Shown piece by piece: positions 34,569-43,567 of a DNA stretch of 56,340 nucleotides. The stretch comes from Candidatus Acidiferrum typicum (GTDB lineage Bacteria > Acidobacteriota > Terriglobia > Acidiferrales > UBA7541). The translations under genes were made by a program, and so were the position numbers. The stretch lies in NCBI GenBank assembly GCA_025463055.1, contig JAOAPV010000120.1:1-56340 (forward strand), given 5' to 3'. How positions within the stretch are numbered: the stretch's first letter is position 1; every line of letters starts with the position of its first letter. Below the pieces are notes generated by a model that was not told where the DNA came from, did no database searches, and saw only the letters and a list, made by a program, of their open reading frames with translations.

Positions 34569-35233
34569 TGGTCCGAGCCAGATTTTGATCGTAAGTGATA
34601 AGCGATAAGGCTGTTACCCAGAACTGGGAAGCCTATCGGAAGAATCCTGGCTTCTGGGAATAGAGCCTTCATCTGCGTCCGAGAGATGAGATTAATTTCT
34701 TCATATTTTCTAAGATAGCCCGGCGAAAAAGGTGCGACCTTTTTTTGAATCGGAACAGGCAGAAATTGATAAAGAGGAAGCATGGTGTGCGGTTCAATTG
34801 GGAAGAATTTGTTGGGAGTCGTAACGAAGTAGCCGTGGCTGGCGACGCGGCGAATCTCACTTGCGAAACGTTGCTGCTGTGGCCACGCGCCTACGTGTTC
34901 GATGACTGCATTGGAAAAGACCCAATCGAACGAGCGAGCGTCGAACGGCAGGTTTCGCCCGTCCGCCACAAGGGTCGTAAGGAGGACGCCAGTAGGGGCA
35001 GTAATGGGTTGAGGCGTCAGATTAACAACCGCTACTTCGTCGAAATGCTTGTACAGGTTCAGAAATTCGCCATCGATGCCGGAGCCGCCGCCAATATCAA
35101 GTAAACGGCCGCCGCCACCGTCCGCCCGGATGAGACTAAGGAATAGTTCAATTTTTTGATTGCGAAAACGTTTATGTAGGGGTTTGGCGAAGCCCAATAC
35201 TTTCCCGGCGATTTGTGCAGAAAAGGTCGTCAC
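34565..35233 (-). CDS. Class I SAM-dependent methyltransferase
   Basis: 222 aa. Motif I is LLDIGGGSGIDGEFL (about 44-58), and motif II and post-II are FDWVFSNAVIEHVG. The C-terminal half has FVTTPNKFFPIEPHTMLP, seen in sugar or quinone methyltransferases of this type. The substrate is presumably a sugar of the exopolysaccharide. Its stop overlaps the start of the wecG remnant (ATGA). Confidence 0.85.
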   Translation of the reverse strand: MTTFSAQIAGKVLGFAKPLHKRFRNQKIELFLSLIRADGGGGRLLDIGGGSGIDGEFLNLYKHFDEVAVVNLTPQPITAPTGVLLTTLVADGRNLPFDARSFDWVFSNAVIEHVGAWPQQQRFASEIRRVASHGYFVTTPNKFFPIEPHTMLPLYQFLPVPIQKKVAPFSPGYLRKYEEINLISRTQMKALFPEARILPIGFPVLGNSLIAYHLRSKSGSDQ

Positions 35234-35345
35234 AAGATTTGTCTCGAAGGGCGTCCAACGCGCTCCGCCAGAGAGGCAGGGTCACGATGGCATGTTGTAC
35301 GGCGTTCTTGTCCCTACTAATTCATGCCAGGCAGATCATAAGCAA

Positions 35346-36218
35346 TTAGTGGGTTTCTGAGTTATTGCCCTCCCTAATAAGAGTCTCGTCACGCGGCCCA
35401 TTCAAGTTCTTCATGTAATATTGGCCATCGCGTGCCTCAATCCACGGGTGTAACCGTCGCTTTGAAATGGCACAAATGAATTTATTCCCCTGCGAACGCA
35501 GCGGGGAACAAAGATTTAGGACAGACTGCCAAAAGTGCAGACAGCTTATAAAATTGCCCGGGCCTAGTTTTTTGGCCAAGGCCGCGACGTGCGATTCTTT
35601 ACGGGCTAGCAACTCGTATTCATTAACGTAAAAATCCCAGTAAGGATACGCATGGACTTCAAGTTGCCGTTCTGGATGATAAGCAGCAACGGATTTCTCA
35701 ACTTCGCGTCCCGTCCATCGATAAATATAGTTTGGAATTGGGCCGTCTCGCATACCACCATGCAGATATTGGTGACCGGCGACGGATGCCAATTCATACG
35801 GAAACGACAGGTTCAAGCGGATCAACAGACGCAGAGCGCAGGAATCGTTCGGCTCAACAAAAAACACGTGTTGCCGGCTAACCCGCACCATTTCTCCGAC
35901 TGCCTTCTGCGGGCAGCGGCAATGATGGAGGACAGCGTGCGCGAAGACGATGGGATAGCTGTTATCTGGTAGGGCGATATTCTCTGCATCGATCGCAACC
36001 TCGTCCGCATTGAGATTGGATAAGACGATTTCCTTGAATCCGCAAGCTTTGAGAATCTCCAAATCGTCTTGCCCGCCGCCCACGACCAGCACTGGCTGGC
36101 TCCTGTCGACCTTGCATAGTTCCAAATGCCGCTCCAACGTCCTCAGCAAACACGACCTATTCTTGGGCGTTGGAGCAACGCAACTGTCTGACGTTAGAGG
36201 TTCGACGGTGTTAGACAT
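35346..36218 (-). CDS. Class I SAM-dependent methyltransferase (type 11-like)
   Basis: 290 aa. Motif I is VLVVGGGQDDLEILKACG (one Gly and the usual acidic residue shifted), with ALPDNSYPIVFAHAVLHHC as motif II/post-II and ENDSC-like VEPNDSCALRL following. The long C-terminal region (about 140-290) is unassigned. The stop is 112 bp before the next gene. It overlaps the GT9 gene end by 8 bp. Confidence 0.82.
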   Translation of the reverse strand: MSNTVEPLTSDSCVAPTPKNRSCLLRTLERHLELCKVDRSQPVLVVGGGQDDLEILKACGFKEIVLSNLNADEVAIDAENIALPDNSYPIVFAHAVLHHCRCPQKAVGEMVRVSRQHVFFVEPNDSCALRLLIRLNLSFPYELASVAGHQYLHGGMRDGPIPNYIYRWTGREVEKSVAAYHPERQLEVHAYPYWDFYVNEYELLARKESHVAALAKKLGPGNFISCLHFWQSVLNLCSPLRSQGNKFICAISKRRLHPWIEARDGQYYMKNLNGPRDETLIREGNNSETH

Positions 36219-37467
36219 TCCTGGTCCTCTGCCCGGAAGCCGTGACTAGGAACTTTTCGGCTATCAACGGGGGTTCCGTACCTAAATGCTGTAATACTTC
36301 TCGTGCATATGAGATCACTTCCTTGGGTGTGATCGTCCTCAGGCAATGGGGTTGATCGAATATGCAGTAATCGAAGCAGGGGCGGCACCACATCTCTGGG
36401 CGGATTACTACTCGGTCGTAAGGACCGCGCGGGCCAAACCAGACGGGGTTGGTTGATCCAAAGATCGCCACTACCGGAACCGCGAGGAGGTTGGCAAGAT
36501 GCATGGGACCGCTATCATTGCAAACAAGAAGCTGGCATCGCGACAGCATGGCCAAAAACGACGGAAAATCCAGGGTCGCCGCATGACAGCGATCGTGCAA
36601 CGGAGAATCGGAGGCTGAACCGGGTTCTGAGAACCATACGATATGGACATCCTCTTTTTGTAATAGCTCCAGAGCGACTTCGGCAAAGCGATCATCTCCC
36701 CAACGCCGAATCGGAATGCGGGCTCCCGGGTGGAACCCAATCACAACGGCTTCCCCCGGTATGTTACAGGTCCGCAAGAACCTAGCAGCGCCCTCGTGAG
36801 CGTTCTCACTGATCCTAAAGGTTCCGTTTTCGCTATCTGTGGGCAGGCCAACGGCACGCAGTAGTTGCAGCCAGACGTCTGTGCGGTGCGGTCGAGCAAG
36901 GTCGGGAGAAACACGGTCGGTCAGGAGGAATCCGCCGCCTCCTATGCCATAACCAATCCGGCGCGGTGTTCCAGAAAGCCACATCAAGAAGTTGTCGCGA
37001 ACATCCATCCGCCCGGAAAAGACCCAATCAAACCGGTTCTTCCGCAGACTCCAAATCACCCGGAGAAAGGGAAGAAAATGTGCCGAAAATGGATTGTACT
37101 TTTTCCAACGGGAAAAGTGCTGGGCCCACGGAACTCGGATAGGGATGAACTCGTCGACGAGTCCTTGCCCATCGAGAAATGAAACCAAAGAGGCGTTCAC
37201 CAAAAGGGAGATTCGCGCGTCCGGAAAGCTGCGACGAAGATCTCGTAGAAAGGGGACTAGAATCGCAAGATCGCCCAGATTCCAGTACTCAATTACAAGA
37301 ATCCTGCCCGGCTGCGTGCTGGCCGAATTCGGAGAAGGTGGTGATGGGAGCAGCGGCAGAACCATACGGGCAAGGGATTCAAACACACGGATCAGGCGCC
37401 GCTTGCGCGGCGTCAGTTTGAGAAAATGTGCCTGCGCTCCAGCCTCTAAATCATAATCGAGTGACAT
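36211..37467 (-). CDS. Family 9 glycosyltransferase (heptosyltransferase-like)
   Basis: 418 aa, GT-B fold. The N-domain begins ILVIEYWNLGDLAILVPFL, the GT9 'GD' start. The C-domain has VVIGFHPGARIPIRRWGDDRFAEVA and LLVCNDSGPMHLANLLAVPVVAIFGSTNP, the classic heptosyltransferase signature. Four Cys near the C-terminus (MWCRPCFDYCIFDQPHC) follow the usual GT9 pattern. It adds a heptose or other sugar to the repeat unit or a lipid-linked core. Confidence 0.9.
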   Translation of the reverse strand: MSLDYDLEAGAQAHFLKLTPRKRRLIRVFESLARMVLPLLPSPPSPNSASTQPGRILVIEYWNLGDLAILVPFLRDLRRSFPDARISLLVNASLVSFLDGQGLVDEFIPIRVPWAQHFSRWKKYNPFSAHFLPFLRVIWSLRKNRFDWVFSGRMDVRDNFLMWLSGTPRRIGYGIGGGGFLLTDRVSPDLARPHRTDVWLQLLRAVGLPTDSENGTFRISENAHEGAARFLRTCNIPGEAVVIGFHPGARIPIRRWGDDRFAEVALELLQKEDVHIVWFSEPGSASDSPLHDRCHAATLDFPSFLAMLSRCQLLVCNDSGPMHLANLLAVPVVAIFGSTNPVWFGPRGPYDRVVIRPEMWCRPCFDYCIFDQPHCLRTITPKEVISYAREVLQHLGTEPPLIAEKFLVTASGQRTRNV

Positions 37468-37496
37468 TGGTCACGCCCCGAACTTGGCCATAAGCC

Positions 37497-38336
37497 CTAA
37501 ACTCTTTGTGCGATGATCGCAAATGTGTTTTTAATTCCGAAAAATAATCCAAGCCGCTGAAAAATTGAACTTTGCGTACTGAAGTATCGAATGATTTCGC
37601 ACGTGAAGCTCTCGGACGCCAAAAGCTGGGCAATGGCATCCTGGTCCACACCATTTCGAGTAACGTGGTATTCGGCGTCATCTTCTTTGCTGCCGGGAAT
37701 ATGGATGCCCTGTAAGCGCCGGATGCGTGTGCGCAGTCCCTGTAGATAGTTCCCCTGGAAGAGGCGCCAAAAGAAATATCCACCCATACTGAAATAACGC
37801 GAGCCCCGCCCGAGCGTGTCGTAGCGAAGGGGATCTTGAAATGTGAATATCAAGCCATTGGGCCGGAGGATCGCAATCGATTTTTGAAAAACGGCAAGGT
37901 AGTCTGGGATGTGGTGCACAAAAGAGTTCATCACCACAATGTCGTATCGTTCTTCGGTACCCTTGAGCATCTCATTGATGTCCTCGCCATATACGCGCAA
38001 TCGAGTAGCGAATCGCCTACATTTTTGGCCTAAAACCGCCAGTTGACTTTCGGAAATATCTACGGCCGTGACCTGAGCACCCAGTTCGAGAAAAGGTAAG
38101 GTTGCGGACCCTTCGCCGGCACCTAAGTCTAAAACACGCGGCATGCTCGCATACTTCTTGGCTGTATTGAAGGTGCGAGCGACAAGTTGTGCATACAGAT
38201 CGCAAACCATTGGGTGCGTCAGATGCGGGGAAGCGCTTACACAGTTAGCCGTGCCTTCTTCATTAAACATCGCTACATTGGCGAGAGCCGCTAATCTGTG
38301 ACTGTCATCTTTCGACTGAGTCCATGTATCGATCAT
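37497..38336 (-). CDS. Class I SAM-dependent methyltransferase
   Basis: 279 aa. Motif I is VLDLGAGEGSATLPFLELG followed by VTAVDISESQL; motif II is YDIVVMNSFVHHIPD; then LRPNGLIFTFQDP. The C-terminal 100 residues are membrane-proximal-looking (aromatic, YFFWRLFQGNYLQG) but without a full TM helix. One of four class I methyltransferases in the cluster, and not closely similar to its neighbours. Confidence 0.85.
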   Translation of the reverse strand: MIDTWTQSKDDSHRLAALANVAMFNEEGTANCVSASPHLTHPMVCDLYAQLVARTFNTAKKYASMPRVLDLGAGEGSATLPFLELGAQVTAVDISESQLAVLGQKCRRFATRLRVYGEDINEMLKGTEERYDIVVMNSFVHHIPDYLAVFQKSIAILRPNGLIFTFQDPLRYDTLGRGSRYFSMGGYFFWRLFQGNYLQGLRTRIRRLQGIHIPGSKEDDAEYHVTRNGVDQDAIAQLLASESFTCEIIRYFSTQSSIFQRLGLFFGIKNTFAIIAQRV

Positions 38337-38371
38337 ATGGAATAGCCTCCCAGCGCAAAAAAGAGATACGA

Positions 38372-39169
38372 CTAACGTCCGAGCACCAAGAATTGCCCTT
38401 GAAGATGCAAATTCAGCAAGCCTCTATGAATGAGTCGCCGAATCCACGAGTGCCCCGGGTATGGAATTGGAAAGCGCCATTCAGTGATGTCAGAGATCCC
38501 GGCTCGTTCTAACGCTAACCGTAGGGAACGTTGGGTGAAGTAGTAAAAGTGCGTGGGATTAATCATGTTCTCCCAGCGTTGTCCCTCCAATCGGGCCCGC
38601 AGCGAACCGGCGTTTGGCGTGGAGAGAAGAAGTCGACCTCCGGGACGGAGCAACCTGGACAATTGCTCTAGTTCTTTCCATGGCTCGCGCAAGTGTTCAA
38701 TCACATCCCACGATGTAATAATGTCGAATCGAGCTTCGCGGTTTGCTCCCCGCAGTTCGTCCACGCTCGCATACACGTTCAGCTCGCCGGTAGTTATTGC
38801 CCTCTGTCTGGCGAACACGTCTGGTTCGATTCCGGTTGTTATCAAGCCATATTCACGGCCGATTCGGCACAGCCCACCAACGCCACAACCGAAATCGAGA
38901 AGGCTCTTTCCCTTGAGAGGACCGAACACGGAAGTTGCCTCAGCGAAAGTGTGCCGAAGAATTTCTTCGGGCGTATTTTCATAAGGGGCCGACTCAATAT
39001 CGGCGGCGGGATAATAGAATTGCCGGTAGGCAGCGTCGAGTTCCTCGCCACTCAACTGAGGGAAAGCGAACATCAGCTCACAAAAGCGATTTGTACACGC
39101 CATCACTTCTGTATGCGGCAGCGTCATGTGTTTCTGCGCTTTCTGGGCACATAGTGGGCACGTTGACAT
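38372..39169 (-). CDS. Methyltransferase with N-terminal zinc-ribbon-like motif
   Basis: 265 aa from ATG 39169, with AGGA 8 bases upstream; the frame is open to 39241. Residues 1-32 hold CPLC and C-x5-C spacing (CTNRFC), a zinc-ribbon-like head found on sugar C-/O-methyltransferases. The methyltransferase core is LLDFGCGVGGLCRIGREYG with FDIITSWDVIEHLREPW and LRPGGRLLLSTPN. The C-terminal FYYFTQRSLRLALERAG is typical of this group. The target is presumably a cluster sugar. Confidence 0.86.
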   Translation of the reverse strand: MSTCPLCAQKAQKHMTLPHTEVMACTNRFCELMFAFPQLSGEELDAAYRQFYYPAADIESAPYENTPEEILRHTFAEATSVFGPLKGKSLLDFGCGVGGLCRIGREYGLITTGIEPDVFARQRAITTGELNVYASVDELRGANREARFDIITSWDVIEHLREPWKELEQLSRLLRPGGRLLLSTPNAGSLRARLEGQRWENMINPTHFYYFTQRSLRLALERAGISDITEWRFPIPYPGHSWIRRLIHRGLLNLHLQGQFLVLGR

Positions 39170-39230
39170 TGATATATTCCTGTCTAATTTTCTATCGGCA
39201 TTTCGACTCCGATTTATGCTGCAACAATCT

Positions 39231-40625
39231 TTAAGCACCACGCAGGAGCCGGATACCAGTGTCGTCGATCGTAAAATACCAAGTCCTCTTACTATCAGCC
39301 GCGCGTGCTACTGAATCGCGTTCGGACAGAAGTGGGCTCACAAGCCAACCTAAAATGAGGTAAAAAGGGACGGCCCCGTAAGGTGTTTCTCCCAAAGGAA
39401 AAAACATTCCGTAGGTTATCATTGCGACCCAAAAAGGCACTCCGAAAGGGTCCCTCGTCTTTCGGTTCACTCGCCATAGGAGACGCAGGATTTCCCTTTG
39501 CAACAGAAAAAAAAGAATGACTCCAATCCAGCCCGTATAGCCCAAGGCATAAAAGAATTCGTTGTGAGGTGTCCGAATGAAATCGCCTGCCAGATAGGGA
39601 GCCAAATCGCCCAGTGGATATCCGTAGCCAAAGCCCCATACCGTAGTGTTGAGACTAGAATGGACGGAGTTCCAAATGAACAGCCACCAGACCGTCCGCC
39701 AAACAAAGGTTGACTCCTGGCTGTCGGCGCCCACTCCCGCTGCAACATTTGCGTCGCTTGTATCGGCCCGGAACGGCGCAATAGCTCGATCAGTAAGCTG
39801 GCGAATGGAGATCTCGCCACCGCCGCGCCCTTCTGGACCAAGCATGCTGAAATCTGTGATGTACATCAAGTAAAACAAGACAGATAAAATCGCGATCGCT
39901 TGTAGCAGCCGTTTACCGTGGCCGGTGAAGAAAAACCAAGTAATTATTCCTGTGGCAAAGGCGAACCACTCCGTACGAATTTGCATCCCCAACATCACAA
40001 ACGCATTGAGTCCTAACAAGTGCGCGCTTCGCCATAAGTTCTTCTCGTAGGCGATGAGGCCGAGCAATGCAACAAACGAGTAGATGGGTTGACCGAAAAT
40101 AGGAACCTGGGTGATTTCATCCGAAACACCCGGCACGAACCAATCAATCCGGTTGAGAACGAGTATATACAACACGCCATATATTCCGTTGAACCACGCG
40201 AAACCGCGCAAGAGCCTCGGCAAGAGGTCCGGACGCATCAGGCCTGCCGAAAGTCCCAGGAAGAAGTAAATGGGGTAATAGTTGAAGGTAAGATCGCGCA
40301 CTGCGAGAAGCGGCGGGTTGCCAGCGATAATCCCGTGTACGATTTGAACGATTCCGTAGACGAGAAAAAGGCCGTACAGCCAAGCAAGACGCTTAAGTAC
40401 CGGCAGTTCGAGGAAGATTCGGTACCATGAGCGGGCGTTAAACCTTGGCCCGGAGATAAAGAGCATTGCAAGCACTACTTCACCGACGAAGATTTTCCAC
40501 CAAGGGATTCCCACATAAGCAAACGCACGGCTGAGCGAAAGGTAGCCGACGATGAGGACGGCGGCGATAGCCGGCCACATCCCGGACGCTGGATGATCGA
40601 GCCGAGTTATTTCCTGCACTTGCAT
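39231..40625 (-). CDS. O-antigen ligase/polymerase-like membrane protein (Wzy candidate)
   Basis: 464 aa with about 10-12 hydrophobic segments and a large external loop (about residues 265-345), including RTVWWLFIWNSVHSS and the RTPHNEFFYALGYTGW segment. The H-N-x-F..LGY-x-G-x pattern is typical of the Wzy_C/O-antigen-ligase fold. It would polymerise lipid-linked repeat units in the periplasm, pairing with the flippase upstream. ATG 40625 shares one base with the flippase stop codon (TAATG). Confidence 0.83.
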   Translation of the reverse strand: MQVQEITRLDHPASGMWPAIAAVLIVGYLSLSRAFAYVGIPWWKIFVGEVVLAMLFISGPRFNARSWYRIFLELPVLKRLAWLYGLFLVYGIVQIVHGIIAGNPPLLAVRDLTFNYYPIYFFLGLSAGLMRPDLLPRLLRGFAWFNGIYGVLYILVLNRIDWFVPGVSDEITQVPIFGQPIYSFVALLGLIAYEKNLWRSAHLLGLNAFVMLGMQIRTEWFAFATGIITWFFFTGHGKRLLQAIAILSVLFYLMYITDFSMLGPEGRGGGEISIRQLTDRAIAPFRADTSDANVAAGVGADSQESTFVWRTVWWLFIWNSVHSSLNTTVWGFGYGYPLGDLAPYLAGDFIRTPHNEFFYALGYTGWIGVILFFLLQREILRLLWRVNRKTRDPFGVPFWVAMITYGMFFPLGETPYGAVPFYLILGWLVSPLLSERDSVARAADSKRTWYFTIDDTGIRLLRGA

Positions 40626-42007
40626 TATTTCTGGCACAGCTCTTGCCGCGCGACGTGCGCCGTGGAGCGATAAACCCAGCAAGCCCCGACCGCGTACGTT
40701 ATGTAACTAAGGACCATGCTCGCGGCTGCTCCGCCGAGACCCCACCAATGCATCAAGCCGATCGCCGAGACGACTCCTATCGGAGCGGCTACAGCGCCAG
40801 CCACCAAGTCAAAGTGCGGCCGGTGCATGGCTCGCAGGGCCATGGAGTATCCTATCGACGCGCCCAAGGCTGCCGGCACGAGCGCCAGGGCCGGCATCAG
40901 CCAGGCATATTCGCGGTATTTTCCGCCGTACAAAAGATGCTCCGTGCGTTGTGCCACGAGCGCGAGCACCGCCGCGAACGCGACCGTTCCGCCGGCAAGT
41001 CCCAAACTGACCAGAGTCGCTTTGTGCCGCAATCGCGCGATCAAGCCGTTACCGAAGTCATAAGAAAATGCCGGGAGGATCAAGAGCCCTGTAGCGGAAA
41101 TTATGTGGGTCATAACCAGAGCAGGAATTTGCATAGCGCGCAAAACACCAGCCGCGCCGAGTCCGAGGGTGCTCGCCACCAAGAACATTTGTGCCTGCGT
41201 AGACACCGAATTCAGCGCGGTGCTACCCACGAGCCAGCGTCCATAGTTCCAGTTTTCCCGCGCTACCTCGCGCCACATCATGCGCCGTTCGTCCACTTGG
41301 GCTTGTGTTTGCTTCAGACCGAGCTTCTGCCACAACACCCCGGCCGATAACAAACTGCCTATGCTCATCAGTACGAAGGCCGTAAGTGGGCTTATCTGGT
41401 GAAAATGGCGGAGAAGGAACAAACCCAAAAGGACGAAAGATACATAGAACCCACTGCCGAGCAGAGCGATGGACGGCCGCTGGAGCACGTAGCACATTCT
41501 TCGTATGAGCCACAACAGAGTGACGAAGGGGAGAGCCACTCCGCTGCCCATTAACGCGCCAGCGAGCTGCAGGTTACCGGGTGCGACCCACCAAAGGACT
41601 CCGCCCGTCAGCAAAATAACGGCAGCCAACACTCCGACTAGCATTACGTGTATAACAATTTGCTCCCGAAAGTAGGTGGGTAACCTATTCGGATGGCGGG
41701 ACGGTCCCATGACTGTGAGCGGTTCGAGCAAGATCACATTGTGGAAGCCGGAAATAAAAAGAAACGTTGCAAACGCCACCGCGAAAGCGCCATAAACGTC
41801 AGCTGACAGCCATCGAGCAAGGGCAATGTTGACCGCGAATCCAACGGCTGCTGTAAGCCCTTGGTCAAAAACAGACAGCGCCGAGCGTATTCCCCAAACG
41901 CGCAAACTGTCGGAGGTGATCCGAAAACCAGTTGCGGACGGTTCTACAGCCTGAGTGCGCCCTTTCCCCTTTGTCTCTGTAACATGAGGTAGCGCCGTGG
42001 TGGTCAT
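40625..42007 (-). CDS. Polysaccharide flippase (Wzx-like, MOP superfamily)
   Basis: 460 aa with about 12-14 hydrophobic segments and no soluble domain. It moves undecaprenyl-linked repeat units across the inner membrane. The N-terminal FDQGLTAAVGFAVNIALARWLSADVYGAFAVAFA matches the MOP polysaccharide-exporter start (a 'G-x-x-x-N-x-x-L-A-R-x-L' pattern). Its position between the initiating transferase and the polymerase is the usual Wzx/Wzy order. Confidence 0.87.
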   Translation of the reverse strand: MTTTALPHVTETKGKGRTQAVEPSATGFRITSDSLRVWGIRSALSVFDQGLTAAVGFAVNIALARWLSADVYGAFAVAFATFLFISGFHNVILLEPLTVMGPSRHPNRLPTYFREQIVIHVMLVGVLAAVILLTGGVLWWVAPGNLQLAGALMGSGVALPFVTLLWLIRRMCYVLQRPSIALLGSGFYVSFVLLGLFLLRHFHQISPLTAFVLMSIGSLLSAGVLWQKLGLKQTQAQVDERRMMWREVARENWNYGRWLVGSTALNSVSTQAQMFLVASTLGLGAAGVLRAMQIPALVMTHIISATGLLILPAFSYDFGNGLIARLRHKATLVSLGLAGGTVAFAAVLALVAQRTEHLLYGGKYREYAWLMPALALVPAALGASIGYSMALRAMHRPHFDLVAGAVAAPIGVVSAIGLMHWWGLGGAAASMVLSYITYAVGACWVYRSTAHVARQELCQK

Positions 42008-42013
42008 CGGGGG

Positions 42014-43543
42014 TCAATTTCCTTCCGCCCGCAGTACCGCCGGAAAAGTTTTCAGGGCTATCTTCAGGTCCAGCCATAAACTCCAGTTCTCGATGTATTC
42101 AAGGTCAAGCGCCATGTTGGTGTCGAACGATGGGTCGCGACGTGCGGTGACTTGCCACAAACCGGTGAGGCCGGGCTTCACATCGAGGCGGCGCAGGTGT
42201 TCGATGTCGTAGCGCTCAAAGTCGTCCACAGGGTGGGGACGCGGGCCGACAAGACTCATTTCGCCGCGCAAAACATTCCAGAGTTGGGGAATTTCGTCGA
42301 GGCTCAGCTTGCGCAACCAGCGACCTAGCGGAGTGACGCGGGGATCGTCTGCAAGCTTGAAGAACGGGCCGTTTCTTTCGTTGCCATTGCGCAACTCATC
42401 TTTTTGCTCATCGGCGCCGACGATCATCGTGCGCAATTTATAGCAGGGGAACTTCACGCCTTTGTGGCCGACTCGCTCGGCAATATAAAGGACAGGGCCT
42501 TCGGAGTCCAAGTGAATGAGAATGGCAAGCAAAGCGAGAAGCGGCGCGCTGGCGATCAGTAGTAAAGAGGCAATCACGATGTCGGTGACGCGCTTGACGG
42601 CCAATCCCAGCGCAGGAATTGGCTGACGGCACAGCTCCATCAGTGGGAATCCGCCGAGTGTGTGTAGTGGTGCTTGCCAAGCAAGGCCGTCATATAAATC
42701 GGGAACAACTTTGAGATTCAGGCGCAAACGACGTGCCTGTAACACCAAATGCTTGACGAGTGTGCGGTCGGCGGGAAGAGTGATGAACAATTCGTCGATG
42801 AAGTGCGCGAGCATCACAGTGCGAAGATCCTTGATAGCACCTAGCACGCGCGGATCACTCGAGGGACGGGAATCGAGGAAGCCACAGACAACATAGCCGA
42901 ACTGAGGATTCTCCTCGAGCCAGCGAGCCATCGCGCGGCCCAGGCGCCCGGTTCCGACGATCAAAACGCGGCGAACGTTGATGCCGGCTCGGGTTCGGCG
43001 GAATACGAGGTGGCGTTTCGCGGCTCGCCATCCCGAGAGGGCTATAACGCTGAATACTCCCGAGGACCAAACTACCAAGCGGGAAATTTCCTTTTCCCCG
43101 GACGTAAAGATGAAGAGCGAGAGCAGGGCCGTGGCAATAGCCACGGCCTTCACGACCATCCAGCTTTCATCAAAGACGCTACGTTCACGCGGCGTGCGAT
43201 AGAGGTTATGGCTGATGCAGCTCAGCACGATGAGCGCGGCGTAGAGGAAAAAAAATCCCAGGTAAGCATGCGCGGATTGGCTGTGGAAAAGCGCCGCGGT
43301 GATGCTCATGTGGTGCACGAGGCCGAACCGCAGGAGAAAAATAGCTATGCCGCCAAGGCAGACAAACATTACGTCGATGGCCGCGTACGCGGCCTGCACA
43401 GACAGGCCGCGCGGAAAACTCTTGTCTCGCGGATTTCCTGAGGGTGAAGGATGCCTCACGCCCAGTTCTGTCGCTAGCTCTGGCGGGGGCGCCCAGTCCA
43501 ATACGGGCGATGGAGCGGTTCGTCTTGTGGCAGTGCCGTTCAT
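42014..43543 (-). CDS. Polyprenyl-phosphate sugar-1-phosphate transferase (WcaJ/GumD-like)
   Basis: 509 aa that starts repeat-unit synthesis by moving a sugar-1-phosphate to undecaprenyl phosphate. An N-terminal part with four or five TM helices and a CoA-binding/Rossmann-like domain (VLIVGTGRLGRAMARWL) is followed by the catalytic bacterial sugar-transferase domain (about 310-509). That domain carries KRVTDIVIASLLLI, CYKLRTM, KLSLDEIPQLWNVLRGEMSLVGPRP and KPGLTGLWQVTARRD. ATG 43543 with AGAGGACG was chosen over an upstream TTG. Confidence 0.93.
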   Translation of the reverse strand: MNGTATRRTAPSPVLDWAPPPELATELGVRHPSPSGNPRDKSFPRGLSVQAAYAAIDVMFVCLGGIAIFLLRFGLVHHMSITAALFHSQSAHAYLGFFFLYAALIVLSCISHNLYRTPRERSVFDESWMVVKAVAIATALLSLFIFTSGEKEISRLVVWSSGVFSVIALSGWRAAKRHLVFRRTRAGINVRRVLIVGTGRLGRAMARWLEENPQFGYVVCGFLDSRPSSDPRVLGAIKDLRTVMLAHFIDELFITLPADRTLVKHLVLQARRLRLNLKVVPDLYDGLAWQAPLHTLGGFPLMELCRQPIPALGLAVKRVTDIVIASLLLIASAPLLALLAILIHLDSEGPVLYIAERVGHKGVKFPCYKLRTMIVGADEQKDELRNGNERNGPFFKLADDPRVTPLGRWLRKLSLDEIPQLWNVLRGEMSLVGPRPHPVDDFERYDIEHLRRLDVKPGLTGLWQVTARRDPSFDTNMALDLEYIENWSLWLDLKIALKTFPAVLRAEGN

Positions 43544-43567
43544 CGTCCTCTCGAGCAAATCTCTCCC

